44,118 nucleotides of DNA, taken from positions 1-44,118 of the forward strand of contig JAPEVF010000372.1 in NCBI GenBank assembly GCA_029747585.1, written 5' to 3'. The translations under genes were made by a program, and so were the position numbers. Positions 1 through 11,008 of the stretch are shown piece by piece. Under the pieces are notes generated by a model. It saw only the letters and a list, made by a program, of their open reading frames with translations, made no database searches and was not told the origin of the DNA. Position 1 is the stretch's first letter, and each line of letters opens with the position of its first letter. The stretch comes from Pleurotus djamor (lineage: Eukaryota; Basidiomycota; Agaricomycetes; Agaricales; Pleurotaceae).

Positions 1-1271
1 TCGTCATCTGCCCACTCGTTGGCACCGACCAGGGCGTCGAGCCCACATGCTACAGCAGAAACGTCGATGTCGGCGGCACTCTCATCTTCCAACCATGTAA
101 AGTGCTCATACCGACTCAGGAGACCTTGTTTTTCATCTTCGTTCTAGCAACATGCTTTGTCCACATCGTCGCTATAATCATGACCGCCATAATGATATAC
201 CACATACGGAGCAAATATACTGCTGTCGGTGAGTCGTTATGCGCATAGCTCTGCGACCGCGTACTGACGACGACGATGGGCCCTTAGGCCGCAAGGAAAT
301 CGTTATGTTTTTCTGGCTGTATGCTGTCATAGAACTTCTTGCCATCTTTCTGGATTCCGGGATCATACCAACCGCCAATGTCTCATATCCTGTGAGCGAA
401 AGTTCCTTGATTTTTGTAAAAGCAGGCTGATGCCTTCTCTCAGTGGTTCGCTGCCGTCTATGCCGGTCTGGTCGTAGCAGCGTATACTTGTTTGCTCATC
501 AATGGCTTTGTTGGATTCCAATTCGCGGAGGACGGGACGGCCCTGTCGCTCTGGGTAAGCCCCTTCCTCAATTTGCTCTTGAAACCTTCTAATCTACTTG
601 AAGTTCATTCGCATTGCCACTCTAGTCGTTTTCGGTGTCACCTTCTTTATCTCAATCGCGACATTCAAGAATATTGCAGGATTTGACTTCAAGAATCCCA
701 TTGGACTCTGGATTCTTTACATCCTCTGGCCCCTCATCTGCACTGTCATCTACATCGTCGCGCAGTTGATCCTTGTCTTCAGGACCCTCGATGATCGTTG
801 GCCCATCGGTGACATTGTCTTCGGAACTGCCTTTTTTACCATCGCACAAGTCCTTCTATTCGCCTTCAGTGTCACCATCTGCGACGCCATCCAACATTAC
901 ATCGACGGCCTGTTCTTCTTCACTCTCTGCATGCTCCTAAGTGTCATGATGGTGTACAAGTACTGGGACAGTATAACGGTTCGTCGTGGCCTTTTTAAGG
1001 TACCCCGCTAGCCTGCTGACCATTCCGCTCACAGCGCGAAGATCTCGAATTCTCTGTTGGCTCGAAAGCTGCCGTCTGGGAAGTCAAAGATCCCCTTCTC
1101 ACAGGCCAAATGGACGAAGAAGACACTGCAAGCAATTACCATGGGAGCGGTGCCCCAGCGAGTCTCGTTGGTGGTGTTAGCGGGCAGCAGTTGTATCAGA
1201 AGGGTGGATACAGTGGAGGGGGAGGAGGTTATGGCCAAAGAGGGTATCCTCCTTCGGCTGAGAGATACTAG
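1..1271 (+). CDS. CHS7: Chs7-like chitin synthase export chaperone (5' truncated)
   Basis: Multi-spanning ER membrane chaperone of the Chs7 family, which in yeast lets class IV chitin synthase (Chs3) leave the ER. Exons read 3–228, 288–391, 444–554, 604–978 and 1035–1271; all joins keep frame and use GT–AG introns of 49–59 nt. About 350 residues are visible, entering at [18 protein letters not shown], so only some 20 N-terminal residues should be missing off the window edge. Seven hydrophobic helices can be counted: [66 protein letters not shown] and [11 protein letters not shown]. The end is a hydrophilic tail rich in Gly, Ser and Tyr. The fourth intron uses a GTTCGT donor, which is slightly unusual. 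Family assignment is confident; the function is inferred from the family. Confidence 0.9.
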
Positions 1272-4200
1272 GGATTTTGGAAGAGGACTTCGGACTTGCT
1301 CTTACGAAGTACTTCACTCACATCGTTTCGGACTATTTTGGCTTACTTGCTCTGCTTCCTTCGACGAAGACTTAGTGTGTATCATTCTTACCCGCGCCAT
1401 ATCCCCATTTTACGCCATTACCGCGCGCCCACCATATCAAGCCCGCTACATATATTATACGTATACCGACCCGACGCCTATTGCATTTATACTCAAGTCT
1501 CCATTTTCTCATCGGTTAATGCGCCGTCCATTCTATTATATTTGTCGTGGTCGTGGACACAGATGTTGGCGTTCAGTTATCGGTTGTGACCAACGTATCC
1601 CCGCGGACCATAGGTCATGCGCAGGTCCATGGAAAGATTCTCCGTTTTTTGCTGATCTCCATGATGTTGTTTTAGGTCTAATCTAGCACTGTTCGGGATC
1701 CTGCTCGTCATGCGACGTACCTTACCTGGGCCCGAATTTCTCTCAATATGCTCGTGGCCGTAGGACTTCTAGTGGATACAGGGGACGTGAGTAGCGTCGT
1801 CTTTTGATCGTCGACCATGCACCCTCCTCGGAGTACTCACGAAACGTAACTCATTTCCCCCTCGTAGCTATGGGTGCCCATACAAATATGATCATGCACC
1901 ATTGAACCGGTAGTGGGAACTTCTCAAACGCATCCACATCCTTTGACATCTCGAAAGGAACCTGAAAGCAATTTAGTGTGTGTGGGAGGTTCGGCATGAC
2001 GTTCCAAGTTGGCTGTCCGCCTACTATTGTTTTTGTGTTTTTATTATGACCTTCCATATTCACCTAGTTTTCTAGGTGGACTCGGAGATCCACTTTCAAA
2101 CTCAAGCATGATACCCGGAAGTTTTTTTTTTTTNNTTGCTTGAAGCCTCTGTAGACGGCAATAGCTCTTCGACTGATTCCTGAAGGTCTTTTCAGGAACG
2201 AGAAAATCCGCGGCTATGTCGTTATGGTCCCTGGTGCCCCCTTTCGCTTGGGACTTGTGGACGACCATTGAAACACAAGTGAAGGCCATCTGTCATTTTC
2301 CTTCGAGTTTGCCGTTCGGAATCGAGCGCTTACCACTGGAGCCGAATTGACTAAAGCGTCTTGGTGGTATTCCTTCTGTCCTAGTCTGGACCGGCTGGAA
2401 CTCTTCTACGCTTCAACCGCCAGCGTTCATCCCTACCTTGAGCTAACCACACCGTCTGTGGCAATATAGACACAACTATCTCCGTCCAACGCTTCGAGAT
2501 AGTGAACGCTCGGACTAACCTTCTTTGTCAGGCAACCTATGGCGGTATACGGTCAAGCTCAACCTCCGAGTCCGCCGGTTAGTCTCTGTTCGTTATTTTG
2601 TAACCAAGAGTATTCTTACTCTATTCAGTATGTACGTATGTGCGGCTCATTGCAGCTACTCTCAGAACTTGGGACGATAGGCATGCATCGCCGTTCTCGT
2701 TTAGCTCTTGGTTTGCTGGCTTCTCGCTCCCTTGGCTGTAAGACCGCTCCGACCCACGACTCCTTCGGTCATAACCAAACATCGCGGATAAATAACGACC
2801 AAGGACCGTGTGTATGACGTTTTATTGAACCAGTATGCTTTCGGGAATGTTAATGATCTATGTCCCTAGTAGTGGCTTTGGCGGATAGGTTGGGCCCTGT
2901 GCGGCCGGGACTTGTCACCTCCACCTCTCCATCCACACTCTACGGATTAACGAAGCCAAAGGCAGCCCATTAACGCACTGTTGAACCTTCTCTCATGTTG
3001 TTTCAACGACCCTCTGTCGCAACAACCTCAATGAGGCAGTCAAGTCATGGCCACACCCCGGATCAACTTTGTTCTTGTCCAGCCCTACGATAACCTCTCT
3101 TTGGGTCATCGATCCGGAACTGAAAGACTATCTCCTGGATGCTGAAACCTCTCAGTGTCATTGAGTCCGGGAGTAGTACGCTTCTTCCCTCTCCACGGCG
3201 TCAAAGTGTCTTTCGAAAGTTAGGGTGTATCTCATGCTTTACATATCTATTCCCGTCACTTACCCTTCTCATTACTTTCAGATGGAAAGGAGCTTGTGCA
3301 AGAAGTGGAAGAAAGTCTTTTTGGGAGTACCTTCAAGTTTACCAAGGACGCGGCGGACGACGGACGCTATACGTACGAGTGACATGTTGACATACATCTA
3401 TCCTCGAAGATCCTTAGATTCACAGACTAAGCTAGATAGGATATACTTGCGCGTCGTAAGTCCATCTCTCCACTCCACCAATTTATACCCAGTACTGAGA
3501 GTTCTCGAGCAGGCACCTCAACGGGTAACAACCGCGCATAATAAGTATCTGCGGTGGTAAACCCACGCTCACGCCACGGAAGCCTGGGTTATGCGAACAT
3601 TATACTAGAGCCCCGGCGGTCCACCGAGCACCTCGCATCTTCGAGCCACTAGCCAAGTCCAACTGACGCTCAAATCAAGCGATTTACTCCTTTTGACGGA
3701 CCCCCTCTATATTACGGCTGTCCTACCTCCTTCGTAGTGGAACTCAATGGCGACGAATGGACGAACAAACGCGTGTTGGTAGGAAGTTGTTCCGTGTTTG
3801 ACATAAGTATATGGAGCTCTGAATATGTCGCTTGTTGGGTCGATGCGAGAAGGGCGGTAAAGCATTTCAAGCAACCTAGCACTGGCCTGTGGCCACGCCC
3901 ACGCCACAGAGGCGTGAGCGTGCGAGCAGTGTACCGCAGCCCAAAGTCCACCGCGTACGGTAAGTGCCCTCATAAGATTCCATGTTTCGGCATAGTACAA
4001 CTAATATAGCCTTCGACTAGACGCATATGCACTGCCGGATAGTTGTTGTCCCAACGCTGTCCAGCTCATCCAGCGTCCGCTACCTTCCTCATGACCAGCC
4101 ATTGATCAACATGTTGGTGTGTAACACAGACTCTTTCTCATCTCCCCGTGATTGATATTAACCATTGCGCTGAACTCTGAAGGATGTATCCTTTTCTAGG

Positions 4201-6100
4201 GTCATATCAGTGTGAACGATTTAAATGGCGGTTCTCAATGTTCCCATCCTGCCATTGTCCTGCCATCTTGAACTTACACTGGCGTATTTGCACAGCTTTC
4301 CACGCGAGCGTCGCTGTCTTTGAAACTGCTAAGGCACCTTCCTTTCTTAATTATATTTATTCTGTCCCAAGATCCCCTGCTAATTTCCAATTTCCCAAAA
4401 AAGGTCAAACTTTCCTCCCCAAACCAGCCAACTGCCAGGATTTAGAAGACAGGCCTTGCAGGTAAGATCCAGTCGCCATCTTCTGCAATCTGCCATATGC
4501 GATTGACAAAACGGCGCGTGGATCATTCACACAAAGCCTCGAAAGATCTCACTTCGGATCTCGCTCGACTAGAAGGAATGGCCCGAAATTGCCATGCTTG
4601 TTGGACGATGGCCGCCTCTCAGGTTTGTCGTGTTGGAATGTTGACATACTTATTCACTACCCGTTCTCTCCTCAGTTTATTGCTAGTATACTGTCCCCGG
4701 TCCCGCTCGCAGTTTCTGAAAGTCCTTGATAACGCTTCGGTCAATTGAAAGGTTTCCGGTCTCGAACCTACTACACCTGGTGTTTCCCGAACAAGAATTC
4801 TTTCCCACTCGCTCGCTATACGCTCCGTGAAAATAATAATGATACTAAATGGGAGGCGGATGCCGTTTCTGAGATGGGCGCCACAGACTTTTCATGGTGG
4901 TGCGATGCTCGATCCATTCAGTCCCTATTCAAATGCTGATTTATGACCATCAGTCACCGACTTCTTACCAACTGAGCCCGAGGAAATGCGAAAGTGAACA
5001 CAGCTCATGTGATGAGTGACAACGGGAGGTAAGCCCCTTCGCTACGTAGTTGGAGAGAGCGTTGATACCAGGCCGCATGTTCACAAATGAAAAGGTTTGG
5101 CATGACGGTGTCCGGGATTGATTTTTCTTTTTTTTGTGAACGCCAAAACACCCGAAAATTGTGTGGAGACAAAGCTGTATATCCCCGCGTCGGGCCGCCG
5201 CGGTGCCTTTTTACTGCCTTTGGCCAAGCTGGATAAACTGGCGGTCCTCCTGGCGGAATGGGGTTAGTGATCAGCTAAGTCATGGGAATCTGATTGTTCG
5301 CATATCTGCTAAGTCACTAATGCTCCTAATCCTTTATTTTTCGGTTTCAGCAAGTGCTTCCTCATCTCCCGACGTGACGCCTGCCAGGAGCTACGTACTT
5401 ACTGGACATCACCAAGGCTGAAGACGACGATAACGTACGATTCACACCCAATTATGTATCAAGGCACGGAAAGCTTACTATGTACGCGTGTACCATCCAG
5501 ATCCCTTGACGCTCGTCTCGTCTCCTACGTGTGTTCGTAAACTGGGGTCGAACCTTTTGAAAGCACCCCCGCCGAAAATTCTGATTCTGGATCAAACTAC
5601 CTTTCGCCATGCTCTGCGGACTTTCTCAATATACTCGATGCGTTCTGGAGAGCTTGGCCACGTATGTATGGTTCCTCAACGCCGTGGGCATGGTCTGACT
5701 AGTACTGTCCGGACGAACTTGCAAATCGTCGAAGAAATGATGGTGGCGAAACCCCTTGGCTATGTAGTATGTACGACGGTTCAATTCCAGCTTGAACGAT
5801 TCGAGCTCGGCCCATGGAAACGCTCCTAGAGGCTAGGGGCTTACAGAACAAAAGCACAAAATGCGACGCAGTTTTTGGAGCTGTTGGATCTGCGAGGCGT
5901 ACGAACAGCAGGTCAAGTCCGTCCCCGAGCAAAAGCAACCCTCAGGCCTTATCAATGAAGCTGGCTATCAGGGACAGTCGCCGCCGTCGTCGATCCATTA
6001 CTGTTCTGTGGTAATGGTCCTGGTGGTCCTGCTTGAATTAGCCTTGAAAACCCTGGAAGCGAAAGGCTAAGAGTTTTTTTTTATCGCTAAGCCAGTTACG
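1272..6100. other. Interval without an intact gene; decayed coding-like stretches
   Basis: No reading frame here can be assembled into a recognisable protein. Several plus-strand stretches have protein-like composition but are cut by stops and frame changes: about 2,280–2,460 (includes PSLDRLELFYAST), 3,010–3,130 (TSLWVIDPELKDYLLDAE), 3,285–3,385 (DGKELVQEVEESLFGSTFKF), 4,490–4,740, 5,160–5,265 and 5,545–5,700. Acceptor-like pyrimidine tracts ending in CAG precede some of them (for example near 3,280 and 5,350). This pattern fits one or more intron-rich genes that have decayed, or a diverged gene I do not recognise. Two N's follow a T-run at about 2,120–2,136. Confidence 0.3.
3564..3922. repeat. 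12-bp perfect inverted repeats 335 bp apart
   Basis: CACGCTCACGCC at 3564–3575 is the exact reverse complement of GGCGTGAGCGTG at 3911–3922. The enclosed 335 bp have no transposase and no clear target-site duplication flanks the repeats. It could be a small MITE-like relic or chance. Confidence 0.2.
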
Positions 6101-8110
6101 CCTGGAATCGCTAAAGCTAGGTACAGAGTCGATCTCGCCGTCGCGCTGACTCGCGCACCCTAGGCCTGTGTGGGGACCCAGCATCAACACGCGTTGGGCC
6201 CGAAATTCGAAGAGTCGAACAAGAACAAGGCAACCACGGAATTCATGAACGCCTAGGTTCCTCGCGAAATGTCCGTACGCTTTCATGCAGTCTGGCTTGC
6301 GTCGCTCTTACTCACCATTCTCTGAATTAACATCGTGTCGCAGCCCTGTCGATAGGTAACCTATTTCTGGACCATGGTCATCCATGTAGATTGGTCCTTC
6401 GCTTTCTCTGTGTCTAGGTAAAAGAATACCATAGGTCCGAGCCACATCGAGTCGCCTGATCGTAGCCTCGTTCGCCTCGTTCCCATTGAGTAGGAGAGTC
6501 GCAGTTTGCCTTGAATCCTCCTTCACGGTCATCCTGTATGTCGGAGCAAGTCTATGTACGTCCGTCGTCTATCTACTTGTGACTAATATGAATACTGTAC
6601 TGCGAGTGTATGGAGTACTCTTCTCCTCTGGTATGTTGTGCCTTCTCCCCTTTCCATTCCTATCACTCACCCTTTCTCTTTCTCAACAGTGAGCTACGCG
6701 CTATGCGAACACAGATACTCAAGCGCCCTCGCTAACGATCCACCGCTGGGCTAACTGCTGATCCTTCTCATACCTAATGCGCATGATCATCTCGTTTGCC
6801 TGATCATGATAACACTGCGCAGCAAATCCCCAACTCACGGAGCCCCTAGGAGTGTAACTCCTGCACTGGTTTGAACTTCGAAGCTTGAACCGCCCGTCAA
6901 CCATCCTCTTCCAACTACCAGACCTTCACGCAAGTTCCATAAGACAAAAGTTAGTGTTTGACGCGCCACAAGCTCCGTCGTGAGTCCGTCCGTCCGTCTG
7001 TTGACTTCTCCGTATCAACCGTCAGACTAGCAAATTTTATCTTTTTCCTTTTCTTCTTGACCTTCACGTTCGCTGACCCTACCCTTCTCCATTGCTCGCT
7101 TGTCAACTGCTAGTGCAGCAGTGCAGGACTTGTCGTCATCATCAATAAAGCGCATCAACACGGACCTCCACCAGCCGCGGCTGTATTTGCGGTCGCCGTC
7201 CAAATTCTAAGGTACCCTGGGAATTATTTAATTAACATTTTATCTATGTCGTAGCGGTGGCATCTGGACAATCTTTGCCACGCCTCTTCGCCGTTCGGCC
7301 ATAGCCCTTGGGTTAACTCAATAACAGTATGGTTCGGGCCCGTGCTCTGACTCGAATGGGCCTACGATGAGACGATGAGACGAATACATGGGTCAAATGG
7401 AAGGGTCGCGTTGAAAGAAGGGATGAGGACGTTTTTGATCAGTTTACGAGACATGCACACGAAAAGATTTTAGGGATTGTAATGCAAACTTCCTTTCCCT
7501 AGCTTTCCCTTCGTCGTTTTGTCAGTTGGTGGCGCTCGCAGTCGCGGATGATGATATTCGATATGATATTTGGGTTTCTGATATATCATATGGTGGGCGA
7601 CCGGTACTGAGCTCGACAGTTGGAGGTGGTTGAACCTGAGGTCGACCTGAAGAAGTTGGCGTGCGCAGAAAATTATATTAAATAATTAATAATTAATGAT
7701 AATTTGCGGGTTCTCTCTCGCCTGAAAGGACAAGTCAGTTCCTCGTAACGAGGGACCCACGCAATGCCTGTGATTAGGAGAGTTGAGTGTGGGAAAAATG
7801 AATAGGGATGGTTAAGGGAAAGTCTATGGGGAATCCCTGGGGAATCCCCTTGTTTGGCTGTTTGTGCACCTTCCCAGCAAGGGAAATTGGAATATAAATA
7901 TGAAAATAACATTTTCAGATTATTGGATAATACACAATTTAGGTTGGAATGCAAAAAAAGAAATGAATCTTGATCGAAGCGTGACAAGGGAGTTGCTCGT
8001 TCTAAGGAGGCCCAATTCTCCCTGTGCCAGTATGATTATTATTATGGGCTGGTCATTACGCCCGCCTCTTCAAATATCTTTACCCCCTCAGCGAGATTCC
8101 TCATCATACA
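6101..8110. other. Intergenic region upstream of the cyclin gene
   Basis: No supported gene. Short frames occur on both strands but none has protein-like composition over a useful length. It probably holds the 5' untranslated region and promoter of the cyclin gene starting at 8111; there is an AT-rich patch at 7,675–7,705. Confidence 0.5.
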
Positions 8111-11008
8111 ATGTGGTCTCCCATAACTCCCCCAATGTCCTCTGCCCTCCAACAACGAAAAATGCATGTCACGACAACTCTTCCTCCCATAACACATTTT
8201 GACAGACACTTGCCTCCTCGTAAGTATCCCGTCCTCCTCATCCAGTGTGACCAGCATACACATAATGCGCATATAGTCACGCCCCCAGATGAAGACATGT
8301 CTTCGAGCTCATCGTCCGACGCGTCGTGTTCCTCTTCTTCCCGACTACCACCCATACCGTCCTTCGCAGCAGCAGCCCCGACCTCCACAGCGACCACAAC
8401 GGCGACGACAGCGACAACGAGCAATCCATTCGATGAGCCCTATTTCGTTGACTGGCTCGACATCGCCAGGACGCGTTCAGCGCATTTCATAGCGGAGAAG
8501 ACGTGCGAGATGATATGTTACCTTTGGTTTGCCTCTTCACCTCCTGCATCATCTTCGGCGACGTCTACATCACCAACGACGGCGACGACAGCATCGACAT
8601 CTTCACCGCAGCACTCGTATCCATCTCCTAACCCAAGTACCTCCCCGATACTCCGTAATTCGAAACCGACTACGTCGACTTTGCAATTGATAGCTACTCC
8701 TGCCTTTGTCTCGTTCATGCAAAAGATGCTCGAGACAACTCAAGTGTCTCAATCGGTCATAGTACTGTCGCTGCATTATATACATCGTCTCAAAGAACGG
8801 AATCGGTATACTGCGGGACAGCCCGGTAGCGAGTTTAGGATTGCGGTGGCTGGGCTTATGATGGCAAACAAGTTCCTTGACGAGTACGCCTTTGATTTGT
8901 TCTTTGACCGGTATATATGCTCACCAGACTCCTCATCCAGCAATACTTACACCAATAAAACATGGTCCGAAGTCTCAGGCATCTCCCTCATCGAAATCAA
9001 CAAAATGGAACGCGAATTCTTGCTGGGAGTGGACTTCAATTTGTATGTGGATGAGCGGACTTATAAAAACTGGACGAATCTGTTGAAGGGCTTGGTGGCG
9101 GCAAAGGAGAGGGATTCGAGGCAGTGGAAAAAGTCGAGGAGAGGGGTGGCAGTGGAGAGAGGCAGGCCATCAGGAGTATACGGTCACGCAAACCCACCGT
9201 CGACGACGGGCCCAACATCGAGGACGAGGTCTTTTCATCACCCGAGACCGCGTTCGACGTCGCCCAGTCATTCTTCGTCCCTGCGCTCCACATCGTACAC
9301 GTATCCTCGCTCTCGTCCTCAGCCAGTTGCTACTTACGCGCACACAACCCACTCGTACCCTCAGCAGCAACAACTCCCTTCGCCGCCGCATTATCAACCG
9401 CCGCATCCTCAATATCCCCAACCGACCTCTCAATACGCGCATATCAACGACTCGCCTACGCATCACAAGTCTGGATCCAAGCGCACCGCAGAGGCCGCTT
9501 TCTCGCCCACCTCTGCTACCTTTTCTCAAGTTCCTTGGAAGAGACCAATTGGAATTTCTATTACGACCAACACAACTCCGTCGGGACACTATCAGGGTCT
9601 GCACCCCCATCAGGGCAACAATATAGGTATTTCAACTCCTGGGCAATCGCCTCTAGAAGGGTTGCAGTCGTTTGCAAAGATGTCGATAGCTGCTTCTGGC
9701 ACGGCGACCACCGTGCACTCGGCTTGTAACTCACCGACACCGAACACCCCTGCTTCTGCTACCCGTTCCAACGCCCATTCGCATTCGTATCCCCATGCTC
9801 ATACTCAAACTTCCTCTCACCCCCACTCTTCGTCCTCGACGTCTTCTGCAACCCCTGTCAAGTCTACCGCGCAGCAAGGTTACATATCATCGTCGTCACC
9901 GACGACGCTGTCTGCTGCATATGACTATGACGCAGAAGCCTCTACGAAGGGGAATGGCGGTGTTCCAAAGAGTCTGTATTACTATTCACTCTCTTGCTCC
10001 CCGATGAGCCGCGGATATGAGGATGACGGACAGAAAAGCGGGTCGGACGATGAGCGTGAAGATGAGATTATGGAGGCCGAGGAGGAGAGTGGTGGGTGGC
10101 GGGAGTCGAAGAAGACTTTTGCTGGAACGTACGAAGACGGCCGAAAAGCGAGACTACGTTGCCATCAAACCACCGTTTCCTCAACTCAGCATCCTCATCC
10201 ACCACAGCCACCACATCCAGCGCATGCTTCACCTTCAAGTGCCGGCTCGACGTCCTATTATTCGTACTACTACCCATCGTACTCTCACTCGCCTTTCGGT
10301 CACGGTCGATCTGTTCGCGGGGAGCCCCATGGTACCAGCGGTATCGATGGCGGCCGTAGTGTTGGATATCCGTCTGATGTCCAAAGTGCACGGACGAGCC
10401 CGGTTTACTCGGTTAGAGGATATCATCATCAGCCTCATCACCAGCAGCAACCACTTCATTCGTCTTCTATCCCGCATTCACATCTCACGTCTACGACGCC
10501 CGCACAACCCCAACTCGGAGCAGCTGAGCATCAGGCCGTTGTGTTGCCTCATTTCAATGAGACTGTTTGGGCGAAACCGGCGTATGCTGCGACTACGACG
10601 ACGCCGTCTAGTGGGTACCATCAGCAGCAGCAACCCCACCAAGCACAACGACCTGATCGCGCGTACACCCACCCTCAACAGCATCAACCCCAAGAACGGT
10701 ATTCCCCCTCACATTCCCAACCACAACCGCAGCAATACTCTCACTCTCCGTCTCCATCATCCTCTACCCCACACCGAACACATCAGAAGGATGTGAATAT
10801 CAATCATCACCGTAATAGCATCCCTTCGGCGCCATTCAACAATGCTGGACCTCCGGGGGTTGTGCATTTCTATCCGACGCCGGTGCAGCAACAGAGGGTT
10901 TTTACTGGTGGGAGCGCTGCGTATTCTGGCGGATATGGGTATGGTGGATACCATCAGAATCAGTATGGAAGTGCACCGAGCAATGGGTATGCTGCGCAGG
11001 GTAGATGA
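8111..11008 (+). CDS. Pho80/PCL-type cyclin with long low-complexity tail
   Basis: Fungal cyclin of the Pho80-like (PCL) class, expected to bind a Pho85-type kinase. The cyclin box runs from about LIATPAFVSFMQKMLETTQ through IHRLKERNRYT, EFRIAVAGLMMANKFLD and NTYTNKTWSEVSGISLIEIN to EREFLLGVDFNLYVDERTY. The frame is open from 8111 to the stop at 11006–11008, but two stretches inside it look like introns whose lengths are multiples of three and contain no stop. The first is 8220–8288 (GTAAGT…CCCCAG, 69 nt). The second is 8884–8940 (GTACGC…ATCCAG, 57 nt); its removal joins KFLD to DNTYTNKTWSEVSGI, the expected family spacing. The spliced product is about 923 residues. The last 600 residues are rich in Ser, His, Gln, Pro and Tyr and probably disordered. 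Alternative start: ATG at 8297. Confidence 0.85.
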   Translation: MWSPITPPMSSALQQRKMHVTTTLPPITHFDRHLPPRKYPVLLIQCDQHTHNAHIVTPPDEDMSSSSSSDASCSSSSRLPPIPSFAAAAPTSTATTTATTATTSNPFDEPYFVDWLDIARTRSAHFIAEKTCEMICYLWFASSPPASSSATSTSPTTATTASTSSPQHSYPSPNPSTSPILRNSKPTTSTLQLIATPAFVSFMQKMLETTQVSQSVIVLSLHYIHRLKERNRYTAGQPGSEFRIAVAGLMMANKFLDEYAFDLFFDRYICSPDSSSSNTYTNKTWSEVSGISLIEINKMEREFLLGVDFNLYVDERTYKNWTNLLKGLVAAKERDSRQWKKSRRGVAVERGRPSGVYGHANPPSTTGPTSRTRSFHHPRPRSTSPSHSSSLRSTSYTYPRSRPQPVATYAHTTHSYPQQQQLPSPPHYQPPHPQYPQPTSQYAHINDSPTHHKSGSKRTAEAAFSPTSATFSQVPWKRPIGISITTNTTPSGHYQGLHPHQGNNIGISTPGQSPLEGLQSFAKMSIAASGTATTVHSACNSPTPNTPASATRSNAHSHSYPHAHTQTSSHPHSSSSTSSATPVKSTAQQGYISSSSPTTLSAAYDYDAEASTKGNGGVPKSLYYYSLSCSPMSRGYEDDGQKSGSDDEREDEIMEAEEESGGWRESKKTFAGTYEDGRKARLRCHQTTVSSTQHPHPPQPPHPAHASPSSAGSTSYYSYYYPSYSHSPFGHGRSVRGEPHGTSGIDGGRSVGYPSDVQSARTSPVYSVRGYHHQPHHQQQPLHSSSIPHSHLTSTTPAQPQLGAAEHQAVVLPHFNETVWAKPAYAATTTTPSSGYHQQQQPHQAQRPDRAYTHPQQHQPQERYSPSHSQPQPQQYSHSPSPSSSTPHRTHQKDVNINHHRNSIPSAPFNNAGPPGVVHFYPTPVQQQRVFTGGSAAYSGGYGYGGYHQNQYGSAPSNGYAAQGR

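Noticed and set aside
5545..5570. GGGGTCGAACC, resembling a tRNA T-loop
   Set aside because: The T-loop does not match the consensus and no acceptor stem or A-box can be paired.
8104..8424. Minus-strand Ala/Val-rich frames opposite the cyclin N-terminus
   Set aside because: Antisense of Ser/Thr-rich codons; no independent support.
10017..10796. 259-residue plus-strand frame inside the cyclin gene
   Set aside because: Arg-rich shadow of the Ser/His/Gln-rich cyclin tail in another frame.
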